Source: Paractinoplanes polyasparticus (GTDB lineage Bacteria; Actinomycetota; Actinomycetes; Mycobacteriales; Micromonosporaceae). From it: a stretch of DNA of 64,000 nucleotides. Both the position numbers and the translations under genes were made by a program. Shown here piece after piece: positions 17,543 to 25,707 of this stretch (within the stretch, counting starts at the first letter, position 1; every line of letters begins with the position of its first letter). Below the pieces are notes generated by a model. It was given only the letters and a program-made list of their open reading frames with translations. It made no database searches and was not told the DNA's origin. The DNA lies in contig NZ_JAHWFK010000007.1 of assembly GCF_019710575.1 (NCBI RefSeq), positions 124,001 to 188,000 of the forward strand, written 5' to 3'.

Positions 17543-18459
17543 TCCGCGACCGCGGTGTAGCGGCCCCACTCCTCTTCCTGCTGCCGGTCGGAGACGTCGA
17601 CCCGGACACCGGGCAGTTCCTCGACCAGGCGCTGGGCCAGCTCTTCGGAGAGGAAGTGGTGGCTGAGGTCGAGCGACTTGAGATGGGTGAGCGGCTGACC
17701 CGCCAGCAGAGCCTCGCCGCCCGCGTCGGAGAGCGCGCCCATCGAGAGGTCGAGCTCGGCCAGCCGGGCCACGACCGGCGCGGAAGCCAGGGCGGCGGCC
17801 ACCTCGTCGGCGATCTCGGCGTTGCGCAGGCCGAGCGACGTGAGCGCGGGCAGGGCCCGGCCGGCCAGGATCGGCGCCAGGTCGTCGGCGCGGGCGTCGC
17901 CGCCGTAGTTGTCGACGCCCAGCCACAGCTCGAGACGGCTCAGACGGGGGAAGTCGCTCGCCCCGACGGCCCGCACGACCTCGACCGGCAGGCCGCCGGA
18001 CTGCAGAACCAGCTCGCGCAGGCCCTCGTGGCGCAACGGGCCCAGCACCAGACCCTCGGCGCCGCGCACCCACAGCGCCTCGAGCTGCGGGAACGCCTCG
18101 AGCAGGGGAGTGAGATCGGTCTGCTTGATCCAGGAGATCTCGCACTGCTCGTAGGTGAGCTCGGCGGCGAACAGGGAGCGCAACCGGCCGAGCCGCGCGG
18201 CGTTGCGCACGAGCAGGTCGACGGGGAAGCTGCGCTCGTACGCCTCGCCCCACTCGCCGACGACCAGTGCCACCGGCCCGCCCTCGCCGGTACGTTTCAG
18301 CAGCTCTTCGAAGGCGCGCTCGAACTCGGCGGCGTCGGCGTCGAACTCTTCCAGCTCGAGGCGCCACGCCACGGAGGCCGGGTCGGCCGGGGTCTCGTCC
18401 GAGTCCCAGGCCACGATCGGCAGGCCGGCGAACGTGCTCAGCTTCGCGTTGATCGTCAC
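17539..18459 (-). CDS. STM4015 family leucine-rich-repeat protein
   Basis: A 306-residue acidic protein. The C-terminal half has several ribonuclease-inhibitor-like leucine-rich repeats (LTSLGLRNAEIADEVAAAL, LAELDLSMGALSDAGGEALL, LKSLDLSHHFLSEELAQRL). The N-terminal part has the STM4015-type PIVAWDSDETPADPASVAWR and LVVGEWGEAYE. It has no signal peptide and no obvious catalytic residues, so it is a candidate scaffold or substrate-recognition subunit. It is first in the operon, with a GTG start at 18459, and its stop overlaps the STM4014 start. Confidence 0.88.
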   Translation of the reverse strand: MTINAKLSTFAGLPIVAWDSDETPADPASVAWRLELEEFDADAAEFERAFEELLKRTGEGGPVALVVGEWGEAYERSFPVDLLVRNAARLGRLRSLFAAELTYEQCEISWIKQTDLTPLLEAFPQLEALWVRGAEGLVLGPLRHEGLRELVLQSGGLPVEVVRAVGASDFPRLSRLELWLGVDNYGGDARADDLAPILAGRALPALTSLGLRNAEIADEVAAALASAPVVARLAELDLSMGALSDAGGEALLAGQPLTHLKSLDLSHHFLSEELAQRLVEELPGVRVDVSDRQQEEEWGRYTAVAE

Positions 18460-18501
18460 GGGCGTGACCCTAACAACGCCCCCCGACAGTTCCCGGGACG
18501 G

Positions 18502-19203
18502 TCAGGCCGCCAGCTGGGGGTAGAGCAGTGTGATATCGCCCGACAGGGCCGACTTCACACCCCGCGACACGTCGTCGGCCAACACCTCGAACGCGTCGGT
18601 CTCGACGCCGTCCAGCGCGGCCGCGGCCACGTCCACCGCGGCCGACTTGGGGGCGTCGATCTTCGCGGTCATGTCGGTGTCGACATACGCGACGTGGAGG
18701 CCGGTGACCACGATGCCGCGCGGGCGCAGCTGGACGCGCAGCGAGTTGGTCTGCGACCAGAGCGCGGCCTTCGAGGCGCTGTACGGGCCGCCGTCCGCCA
18801 GCCACGACAGGGCCGAATGCACGTTGAGCAGGTGACCGCCGCCGTTGCGCTCGATCACCGGAACGAAGGCCCGGGTCACGAGCAGCGGGCCGTAGAAGTT
18901 GGTCTCGAGGTCGCGCCGCACCTCGTCGAGCGGCGAGCCCAGGTACGAGGCGCCGGCCGCGGCGCCCGCGTTGTTGATCAGGATGGTGACGTCGGTGGCC
19001 CGGGCGGCCACGTCGGCCACGGACGCCTCGTCGGTGACTTCCAGCTTCAGCGGCACGGCGTCGGGGTGCGTCACGGTCCGCGGGTCGCGCGCGGTGGCGT
19101 AGACCTTGGCCGCCCCACGCCGGAACAGCTCGTCGACCAGCGCCTTCCCGATGCCGCGGCTGCCGCCGGTGACGAGGACGACGGAGTCTTTGATCGCTGT
19201 CAT
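18502..19203 (-). CDS. SDR family oxidoreductase
   Basis: A 233-residue short-chain dehydrogenase/reductase. The cofactor motif TGGSRGIG is near residues 11-18, NNAG is in ILINNAGAAAG, and the catalytic YxxxK is in GPYSASKAALW after the Ser of HSALSWL. The ATG at 19203 is preceded by AGAGGGAATGCC. It is divergent from a TetR regulator. Two of three palindromic operators lie in its upstream 70 bp, so it is very likely the regulator's target. Substrate cannot be predicted. Confidence 0.92.
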   Translation of the reverse strand: MTAIKDSVVLVTGGSRGIGKALVDELFRRGAAKVYATARDPRTVTHPDAVPLKLEVTDEASVADVAARATDVTILINNAGAAAGASYLGSPLDEVRRDLETNFYGPLLVTRAFVPVIERNGGGHLLNVHSALSWLADGGPYSASKAALWSQTNSLRVQLRPRGIVVTGLHVAYVDTDMTAKIDAPKSAAVDVAAAALDGVETDAFEVLADDVSRGVKSALSGDITLLYPQLAA

Positions 19204-19229
19204 GGCATTCCCTCTTCGCTTCGGTGCCG

Positions 19230-19313
19230 GAAACCGATCGGTTTCTGCGGTCGACCGTAAACCGATCGGTTTCCACCGGGCAAGGCGATGTGACGGGGGA
19301 AACCGATCAGTTT
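19230..19313. promoter_or_regulatory. Three TetR operators in a divergent promoter
   Basis: The palindrome AAACCGATCGGTTT occurs perfectly at 19231-19244 (extended to a 16-bp palindrome GAAACCGATCGGTTTC at 19230-19245) and at 19259-19272, and with one mismatch (AAACCGATCAGTTT) at 19300-19313. Centres are 28 and 41 bp apart. The third copy lies 17 bp before the TetR start, consistent with autoregulation. Confidence 0.88.
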
Positions 19314-19330
19314 TCAAGCGGGGTAGTCTG

Positions 19331-19915
19331 ATGGGCGTGACTGACACGCGTGACCGCCTGCTCGACGCGGCGGCCGACCTGTTCTACCGCGAGGGCGTCA
19401 ACGTCGGCGTCGAGGCGCTGACCAAGGCGGCGGGCGTCTCCAAGCGTTCGATGTACCAGCTCTTCGGCAGCAAGGACGATGTGCTCGCGGCCAGCCTGGA
19501 GCGAGTGGCCCCCGGCTACAGCGCCACGTTGCTGCCCGAGGGCTCCGCCGGAACACCGCGGGAGCGGATCCTGCATGTCTTCCGAGTAGTGGAAGAGGTC
19601 GCCCCGCAGCCCGGCTTCTACGGCTGCCCGTTCCTGGCCACGTCGGTGGAGATCAAGGCGGCCGACCATCCGGCGCGGGCAGTGGCGCGCCGCTTCAAGG
19701 ACGGTCTGACCGAGTTCTTTCGCGGCGAGGCAGCCGCCGGTGGCGCCGCCGATCCCGGGCAGCTGGCTCAGCAACTGGTGATGACGTTCGACGGTGCGAG
19801 CGCCTGGGGTGTGATGCACGGCGACGGGGTCAACGGTCAGGCCGTACGCATGGCCGAACTGTTGCTCGACGCGGCCGGCGTCACCCAGCACCAGGAGCCT
19901 GAGGCGGGGTCGTAA
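19331..19915 (+). CDS. TetR/AcrR family transcriptional repressor
   Basis: A 194-residue regulator with the N-terminal TetR helix-turn-helix (RDRLLDAAADLFYREGVNVG followed by LTKAAGVSKRSMYQLFGSKD). The C-terminal ligand domain contains GFYGCPFLATSVEI, found in the subgroup that often controls a divergent SDR or oxidoreductase. The ATG at 19331 is chosen because it directly precedes the HTH and follows the third operator. The ligand is unknown; the SDR substrate is a candidate. Confidence 0.93.
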   Translation: MGVTDTRDRLLDAAADLFYREGVNVGVEALTKAAGVSKRSMYQLFGSKDDVLAASLERVAPGYSATLLPEGSAGTPRERILHVFRVVEEVAPQPGFYGCPFLATSVEIKAADHPARAVARRFKDGLTEFFRGEAAAGGAADPGQLAQQLVMTFDGASAWGVMHGDGVNGQAVRMAELLLDAAGVTQHQEPEAGS

Positions 19916-19917
19916 GA

Positions 19918-19951
19918 AGGCCCGGCCTCCCCGAAAGGGGAGACCGGGCCT
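19918..19951. terminator. Bidirectional terminator between convergent genes
   Basis: A hairpin is formed by AGGCCCGG-CTCCCC and GGGGAG-CCGGGCCT (one mismatch) around a GAAA tetraloop. It serves the TetR gene and the convergent lamin-tail gene. Confidence 0.75.
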
Positions 19952-19977
19952 CAGGTCGGAGCGTGCTCGGGAACCGG

Positions 19978-21156
19978 TCAGCAGTTGGTGTAGCCGGGGC
20001 CCAGCTTGGTCCACTTGCAGATGTCGACGTTGCCGCCGGCCGGGTTGCGCAGGTAGGCGATGTCGCCCAGGTTGTCCCAGACGTAGCCCGCCTTGCCGGC
20101 GCGGCCCCAGTGCCGGAACGAGCCGCTGTCCTTGCCCTTGCCCGTGCGCACCAGGTAGGACTGGCCGACGTTGATGTTGATGTTCGGGAACCGGTAGACG
20201 ATGCCCTTGCCGTCCCGGACGGTCCAGCCGTTGATGTTGATGGCCTTCTTCGTCATGTTCGTGATCTTGAAGTACTCGTTGAGCAGGCTGCCGTTGCTGC
20301 CCGAGTCGGTGCCCGGCGGGTCGGCCTGGATCCGGGTGAACTGGATCGGCGGCGTGGCCGTTGTCGGCGGCTTGGTCGTCGTCGGCGGCGTTGTCGGCGG
20401 CTTGGTGACCGGCGGCGTCGTGGTCGGCGGCTTGGTCGCCGGCGGGGTGGTCGTCGGCGGTGTGGTGGTGCCGCTCGTCGGCGTCCAGTAGGTGACCTCG
20501 CCCGAGGTGGTGCCGATCACGCCCTGCGAGTCGTCGCCGCTGAAGACCGCCCGGTAGGTCTGGTTGCCACCCGGCTGACCGGTGAGGGTCTCGCTGAACG
20601 TGGCGGTGTTGCCGGCGGTCTTGGTGGTCTTCACCGTGGTCCAGGTGTCGCCCGTCTTCCGCTGAATCTGCACCGGCAGGTCGGGCTGAGCGGGGAGGGC
20701 GTCGCCGTTGACGATCAGCCGGCCGGAAACGGGCGCCTGACCTTCCGGCATCCAGAACTTGACGGCGAGCTTCGCCTTCACGGTGATCGTGTTGGACACC
20801 AGGCTGCCCTGGCGAACCTGGAAGAGGAAGCCTGAGTCCACGAAGCGCTTGAGTTCGAACTTGCCGGATCCGTCCGCGGTGGCCAGGACCGGGCCGGCCT
20901 CATTCTCGGACGTGAAGTCCTTCGCCGGCTGCATGTCGTTCCAGCCGATCGCGGTTTCCCACAGCTGAACGGTCGAGTTCGGGTCGGCGGTGCCGGTCAT
21001 GGTGATTTCGTCGAAGCCGACGACCTGCGCCGGTCCGGAAAGCTTAGGTGTAGCGGCAGCCGAAGCGGGGGCAGCGATGGCGAAGGTCGCCGCGACCCCG
21101 ATGACGACGGCCTTGGTCACGAGCCTGGAGATCATTCGCAGCAGTGTAGTGACCAT
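19978..21156 (-). CDS. Secreted lamin-tail-domain (LTD) protein
   Basis: A 392-residue exported protein. It has a signal peptide (residues 1-34, ending ASAAA), then two Ig-like beta domains (about 38-225), a Thr/Pro linker of PPTTTPP-type repeats (about 228-268), and a C-terminal lamin tail domain (about 270-392) with NEYFKITNMTKKAININGW, then VYRFP and the terminal CKWTKLGPGYTNC. LTD domains of this kind are common at the ends of actinobacterial secreted proteins and are thought to bind polymers or the cell surface. No catalytic domain is visible. It is a single-gene unit. Confidence 0.9.
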   Translation of the reverse strand: MVTTLLRMISRLVTKAVVIGVAATFAIAAPASAAATPKLSGPAQVVGFDEITMTGTADPNSTVQLWETAIGWNDMQPAKDFTSENEAGPVLATADGSGKFELKRFVDSGFLFQVRQGSLVSNTITVKAKLAVKFWMPEGQAPVSGRLIVNGDALPAQPDLPVQIQRKTGDTWTTVKTTKTAGNTATFSETLTGQPGGNQTYRAVFSGDDSQGVIGTTSGEVTYWTPTSGTTTPPTTTPPATKPPTTTPPVTKPPTTPPTTTKPPTTATPPIQFTRIQADPPGTDSGSNGSLLNEYFKITNMTKKAININGWTVRDGKGIVYRFPNININVGQSYLVRTGKGKDSGSFRHWGRAGKAGYVWDNLGDIAYLRNPAGGNVDICKWTKLGPGYTNC

Positions 21157-21199
21157 GGACTACCTGAGGATGGCCCGGTTGGACAATTCCGGACAACCG

Positions 21200-22855
21200 T
21201 CAGGGCACCGGCGACGACGCCCTACGGCGGTGACTGCCGGCGCTGTTCGGCCGATTTATGCCGTCGATATTTTCGAGCACTGGTTGATCAAGAGAAATGC
21301 GGTAGCGGTATGTGATTCCCTCGTCACGGACAATGAAATCATCGGCGTCCGGGCGGCGCCAGGTGAGGATCATCTGGCCATATCGCTCAGCCAGCTTGAC
21401 CAGCGCGGGGAAGTTGTCGACGTTGACCACGGGCTTGCCCGGGGGGCTTGACATCGGCTCGACGTGCACCAGCAGTTGCGGATGGCGGCGCTCAATCTCC
21501 GCTCGTGTCCGTAATGGCGCGCTTCGGCGAGCAAAAAATGTGATACCGACCGCACCGAAGGCGGCGACGAGAAACACCAGAATCGCGTACGAGCGTGCGG
21601 TGCCCGCATTCATGACTTTGTGTCCGAAGACGGCGACTTCGCGAGGCTTTACTGTTGTGACCGGAGTGGCGTCCGACGATCCGCTGAGCGAACTGCCCTG
21701 GGCCAGGCTCAGTTGCACCTCGTTGAGCTGTAGCTGGGCCGTCGACGTGAACGGGGCGATGCCCTCGGACGTGACGCGGGCCCGCAGGGCGATCGTGACC
21801 GGGCTGCCGGCCTGGACGCCGATCGCCCGTGAGGCCGCGTCGGCGCGGTTGCTCAGCGACCGCAGATTCAGCTTCGCCGTGGCCTCGTGCGTGGGGCCCG
21901 GGAAACTCCGCGGCGGGATCAGGGTGACGGTCGAATGCCAGCCCGTGCCGTTGGTGAGCTCCGCCGTGAGATCGAAGGTGCCACCGGGTCCCGTGTACGC
22001 GGCTTTCAGGTCGACCGTGTTCACGAGCCGCCGGAAGACCGGGTCGGGCGAGTTCACCGTGGTGCCGTCGTAGGCGGCCGACCTCGGCACCGTGGTCGAG
22101 TAGGAGAAGGTCGTCGACTGGCTCGCGCCGGCGGCCGCGGTGACCGTCTCGGTGACCGGCTTCATCCAGCCGACGAGCGCGAGGCCCAGAGCCAGGCCGG
22201 TGAGGGCGGCGACCACGGCGGCCAGGGTGCGCGCGGGGGCAGGCATGCGTTCGAAGGTCCGTACGACCTCGGCTGCCTGAGCCCACGAGCCGCCTTGGCG
22301 CGACATGGCCTTCACTTTCTTCTTCCGCCGGCCCCTCGGAATCTGCCTGCGGTTCGCCGTCGCCGTCGCCCCACCGCTGACGATCAAGAACCCGATCATC
22401 CCTAACCCGGTGGGACTGAGCACCGGTTTCAGCCAAATGCCGCCGTTCGGTACGTGAAGGACGGCTTTCCCCAGTATCTGCTGGGCGGTCGGGCTCGCCA
22501 GGTCGACGGATTCGTTGTTGTCGCCCTTGAGGACGAAGCCGGCCGACCCCGACCCGCCGATGATCCGATGGAGCACACGCTGACCGGACGCTCTGTCGAC
22601 GTAAGCTGCGATGTCGCCGACCCGGTAAGAGCCGTCCCGGGCGATGAAGACCAGATCGCCCTTGAAGTACACCGGGTTCATGCTCACGCCATAGGTCACG
22701 ACGTAAGACACCTGACCGCTGAGGGCCGCCCACGCGCTGACGGCCGCCACCCCGAGGATGACGGCCAGGGCAAGATGCCGGACAGAACGCTGGATGAGAC
22801 CCCTCGTTGCCGTTGTTACGAAAGAAGCGTGCGACTCGACCAGGTCGAGTCGCAC
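21200..22855 (-). CDS. ER/SipW-type signal peptidase fused to a DUF5305 domain
   Basis: A protein of about 551 residues. The N-terminal S26B signal peptidase domain follows a transmembrane helix (27-45) and has Ser58 (TYGVSMNPVYFKGDLVFI) and His96 (VLHRIIG, then FVLKGDNNESVD). His instead of Lys as general base marks the archaeal/ER/SipW type. Two more transmembrane segments flank an extracellular DUF5305-like region (about 240-430) and a cytoplasmic tail. The GTG at 22855 is the only usual start that keeps the first helix; it lies inside a hairpin and has a poor ribosome-binding site. It follows a small secreted protein, its likely substrate. Confidence 0.82.
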   Translation of the reverse strand: MRLDLVESHASFVTTATRGLIQRSVRHLALAVILGVAAVSAWAALSGQVSYVVTYGVSMNPVYFKGDLVFIARDGSYRVGDIAAYVDRASGQRVLHRIIGGSGSAGFVLKGDNNESVDLASPTAQQILGKAVLHVPNGGIWLKPVLSPTGLGMIGFLIVSGGATATANRRQIPRGRRKKKVKAMSRQGGSWAQAAEVVRTFERMPAPARTLAAVVAALTGLALGLALVGWMKPVTETVTAAAGASQSTTFSYSTTVPRSAAYDGTTVNSPDPVFRRLVNTVDLKAAYTGPGGTFDLTAELTNGTGWHSTVTLIPPRSFPGPTHEATAKLNLRSLSNRADAASRAIGVQAGSPVTIALRARVTSEGIAPFTSTAQLQLNEVQLSLAQGSSLSGSSDATPVTTVKPREVAVFGHKVMNAGTARSYAILVFLVAAFGAVGITFFARRSAPLRTRAEIERRHPQLLVHVEPMSSPPGKPVVNVDNFPALVKLAERYGQMILTWRRPDADDFIVRDEGITYRYRISLDQPVLENIDGINRPNSAGSHRRRASSPVP

Positions 22856-22857
22856 GC
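22827..22857 (-). terminator. Internal terminator/attenuator between substrate and peptidase genes
   Basis: A perfect inverted repeat with 15-bp arms (22827-22841 and 22843-22857) around one central base gives a 14-bp stem in RNA. On the minus strand it is followed by TTCTTTCGT. It lies 20 bp past the stop of the small secreted gene and covers the peptidase's apparent GTG start, so read-through may set the ratio of the two proteins. Confidence 0.75.
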
Positions 22858-22876
22858 TCCATTCAAACCTGCCTGC

Positions 22877-23302
22877 TTACGGCGTGTAGGGGATCATCGC
22901 GATCTCGACGGCAGTGATCGCGGTGTAGTACCCACTGAGGTTGCAGGTGTAGGTGTCGGTGGCCTTGGTGCAAGAGCTCCAGGCGACGGCGCCTGCGGTA
23001 CCGCCCGTGCCGCTGATCTTCGCCTTGACGACGGCAGAGTTGGGGAGGGAGGTCGAACCGTCCGCGGCGACCACGACTGCCTCCACGCCCGTGAGCTGAT
23101 CGGGGTCGGCGGCGGTCTGCTTCACCTTCATCGACATGACCTTCGCGCCCTCGTTGGCGGTGATGCTCACACTGCCGCCGACAGCGACGCCGGAGGCGAC
23201 ACTCGCATCCTTGAGGACACCTGAGGCGGTGAAGGCGGTCGCCCCTGCCGCGACGGCGCCGGCCGCGGCGATGCCTCCGACGATCTGGATCATGTTGCGC
23301 AT
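22877..23302 (-). CDS. Small secreted protein, probable SipW-type peptidase substrate
   Basis: A 141-residue exported protein: MRNMIQIVGGIAAAGAVAAG signal region, then a beta-rich domain with many VxVxG strands and two cysteines (SSCTKATDTYTCNLSG) near the C-terminus that could form a disulfide. The ATG at 23302 is favoured over an in-frame GTG at 23326 because a GGGGGGAA element precedes it at suitable distance. It lies directly upstream of the ER-type peptidase gene, which resembles substrate-peptidase pairs such as TasA-SipW; that pairing is inferred from context. Confidence 0.75.
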   Translation of the reverse strand: MRNMIQIVGGIAAAGAVAAGATAFTASGVLKDASVASGVAVGGSVSITANEGAKVMSMKVKQTAADPDQLTGVEAVVVAADGSTSLPNSAVVKAKISGTGGTAGAVAWSSCTKATDTYTCNLSGYYTAITAVEIAMIPYTP

Positions 23303-23470
23303 TAAGTTCGTTCCCCCCGTTAGCACTCCTGGACACTTGTTGAATCGGCCCTGGAGCGGGCGCAGTGAAGTGCAGAAAGGGTGCGAACGCCGTCACTCTG
23401 CGCTCGACCGGCTCGGCGGTTCCGGGGGCCTCACCAGGCCCGCCCAGCCCGGTCTGGGACAGTGGGGGAA

Positions 23471-24229
23471 ATGCCTGAACGGGAACTCCACGCCGACTGC
23501 TCGCGCTGCGCCGCCCTCTGCTGCGTCGCCCCGGCCTTTGCCAAGAGCTCAGACTTCGCGATCAACAAGCCGGCCGGCACGCCGTGCCGCAACCTCGGCG
23601 GGGACTTCGGCTGCACGATCCATGAGCGGCTCGATCGGAGCGGCTTTCACGGGTGCGTCGTCTTCGATTGCTTCGGGGCGGGGCAGCGGCTCACCCAGGA
23701 GACTTTCGGCGGCCGTACGTGGCGGGAGGATCCGCGGATCGCCGGCGACATGTTCGCGAGCCTGCCGGTCGTGCGGCAGCTGCACGAACTGATGTGGCTC
23801 GTGCGTGAGGCCCTGACGTTGCCCGAGGCTCAGCCCGTACACGGGAAGCTGCGGGACGCTCTCGCCCGGATCGACCACCTCGCCGCCGGGTCGCCGGCCG
23901 ACCTTCGCGCCCTGGACGTCGAGGCTCAGCGCCGGCGGGTCAATCCGTTGCTGCAGCGGGCGAGCGAACTGGCCCGAGCCTCGATCAAAGGGCGCCAGGA
24001 CCATCGCGGCGCCCAGTTGATCGGGCGCAGGATGCGCGGTGCCGATCTGCGCGGGGCGAGCTTCCGGGGCGCGCTGCTGATCGGAGCGGACTTGCGTGAC
24101 GCCGATCTGCGCCGGGCCGACTTCACCGGAGCCGACCTGCGGGGCGCCGATCTGCGCGGGGCGGACCTGACCGGAGTGCTCTTCCTCACCCAATCGCAAC
24201 GGCGCGCGGCGGTCACGTCGAGCGGATAG
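23471..24229 (+). CDS. Cys-rich/pentapeptide-repeat protein
   Basis: A 252-residue protein. The N-terminal part is a Cys cluster (ADCSRCAALCCVAPAF, then TPCRNLGGDFGCTIH and GCVVFDCFGAG) like YkgJ-type metal-chelating domains. The C-terminal part has seven or eight pentapeptide repeats of the A(D/N)LxG form (MRGADLRGASFRGALLIGAD and onward), giving a right-handed beta-helix. Some pentapeptide-repeat proteins mimic DNA and protect gyrase, but many do not. The ATG at 23471 follows GGGGGAA. It stands alone upstream of terC. Confidence 0.88.
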   Translation: MPERELHADCSRCAALCCVAPAFAKSSDFAINKPAGTPCRNLGGDFGCTIHERLDRSGFHGCVVFDCFGAGQRLTQETFGGRTWREDPRIAGDMFASLPVVRQLHELMWLVREALTLPEAQPVHGKLRDALARIDHLAAGSPADLRALDVEAQRRRVNPLLQRASELARASIKGRQDHRGAQLIGRRMRGADLRGASFRGALLIGADLRDADLRRADFTGADLRGADLRGADLTGVLFLTQSQRRAAVTSSG

Positions 24230-24255
24230 AAACACGTGAGCCCTAGGATGGCCTG

Positions 24256-25506
24256 ATGCAGGATGTGTCGGGTGTGGTGTGGCTGCTGACTGTTCTCGGC
24301 ATCATCGGTCTGTTGCTGTACGACTTCTTCTTCCACGTACGCAAGGCGCATATCCCGTCGCTCCGTGAGGCCACCCGCTGGACGGTGGTCTACGTGTCGA
24401 TCGCCGTGCTCTTCGGCGTGGGCGTGTGGATCTTCGGCGGCAGCGACATGGGCGCGGAGTACTTCGCGGGCTACGTCACTGAGAAGGCGCTCTCGGTCGA
24501 CAACCTCTTCGTCTTCCTGCTGCTCTTCTCGAGCTTCAAGGTGCCGCGGGCCGACCAGCAGAAGGTGCTGCTCGTCGGCATCGTCGTCTCACTGCTCGCC
24601 CGTACGGGCTTCATCTTCCTGGGCTCGGCGCTGATCAACTCGTTCGCCTGGGTGTTCTACCTGTTCGGCCTGATCCTGCTGATCACGGCGGGCAACCTGC
24701 TGCGCGAGCAGCGCGGCGACGACACGCCGCCCGACAACATCGTGATCCGGCTGGCCCGCCGGGTGTTGCGCACGTCCGAGCACTACGACGGCGACAAGTT
24801 GGTCACCTACGTCGACGGGCGCCGCGTGCTCACCCCGATGCTGCTGGTCATGGTGGCGATCGGCGGCACCGACATCCTGTTCGCGCTCGACTCGATCCCG
24901 GCCATCTTCGGCCTCACCCAGAACGTCTACCTGGTCTTCACCGCGACCGCGTTCTCGCTGCTCGGCCTGCGCCAGCTCTACTTCCTGATCGACGGCCTGC
25001 TCGACCGGCTGGTCTATCTCTCGTACGGCCTGGCCGCGATCCTGGCGCTGATCGGCGTGAAGCTGATCCTGCACGCCATGCACGAGAACAACGTGCCGTT
25101 CATCAACAACGGCGAGTCGATCCACGTCGTCGAGATCTCCACCGCGCTGTCGCTCTCGCTGATCATCGGCATCCTGATCGTGACCGTGGTGGCGTCGCTG
25201 CTCAGCCCCAAGGGCCGGGCCCAGACCTACGTCGCGGCGGCCCGCCGGCACGCGAACGAGTTCCTCGACATCGAGACCGACCCGGCCTACTGCGACGAGA
25301 TCTTCCACCGCCTCCTGGACGAGGAGGCGCGCCTGAAGAGCCTGCCCGAGAAGTACCGGGCGCGGATCCGGGCCGAGGACGAGCTCATGGAGCTGCTGGG
25401 CCGCGCGCACCGTCTGCACGACGAGCGGGTCGCCAACGGCAGCTGCTTCGTTCCCGCCGGTGGCCCGCTGGCAACCAAGAGTCCCCTGAAGAGCGCCGAA
25501 CAGTAG
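24256..25506 (+). CDS. TerC family integral membrane protein
   Basis: A 416-residue TerC family protein with about nine transmembrane helices. Family signatures are AEYFAGYVTEKALSVDNLFV, IGGTDILFALDSIPAIFGL and the Asp residues within them, which probably bind divalent cation. TerC/Alx proteins are linked to Mn2+ export and metal insertion into exoproteins. The C-terminal 100 residues form a cytoplasmic helical tail, longer than in minimal TerC. The ATG at 24256 follows TAGGATGG. Confidence 0.95.
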   Translation: MQDVSGVVWLLTVLGIIGLLLYDFFFHVRKAHIPSLREATRWTVVYVSIAVLFGVGVWIFGGSDMGAEYFAGYVTEKALSVDNLFVFLLLFSSFKVPRADQQKVLLVGIVVSLLARTGFIFLGSALINSFAWVFYLFGLILLITAGNLLREQRGDDTPPDNIVIRLARRVLRTSEHYDGDKLVTYVDGRRVLTPMLLVMVAIGGTDILFALDSIPAIFGLTQNVYLVFTATAFSLLGLRQLYFLIDGLLDRLVYLSYGLAAILALIGVKLILHAMHENNVPFINNGESIHVVEISTALSLSLIIGILIVTVVASLLSPKGRAQTYVAAARRHANEFLDIETDPAYCDEIFHRLLDEEARLKSLPEKYRARIRAEDELMELLGRAHRLHDERVANGSCFVPAGGPLATKSPLKSAEQ

Positions 25507-25675
25507 GCCGGCCCGCTCCGCGGTGGCTCACGGAAACGCCGAGCCGTGGACGGGCAAGCGGCGCCGGGCCGGCGGGCCCAGCAGCCAGCGTGAAGGGGGC
25601 GCTGAGCCGAGCCAGAAGCGTGAAGGCCGCGCCGGCTGGGACGCCTGGTTGAGCGCCGGGTGGGGAACAGCGGAA

Positions 25676-25703
25676 GACCGGGCCGCCCCGAGACGGCCCG
25701 GTC
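25676..25703. terminator. Terminator between terC-like gene and convergent gene
   Basis: A perfect 10-bp stem (GACCGGGCCG with CGGCCCGGTC) has an 8-nt loop and is followed by TATCT on the plus strand. The rest of 25507-25675 holds nothing recognisable. Confidence 0.65.
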
Positions 25704-25707
25704 TATC

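Noticed and set aside
16496..18367. A single 623-residue protein extending STM4014 upstream
   Set aside because: The upstream part is Arg/Gly-rich antiframe sequence over the STM4015 gene; the ATGATG at 17542 is the natural start.
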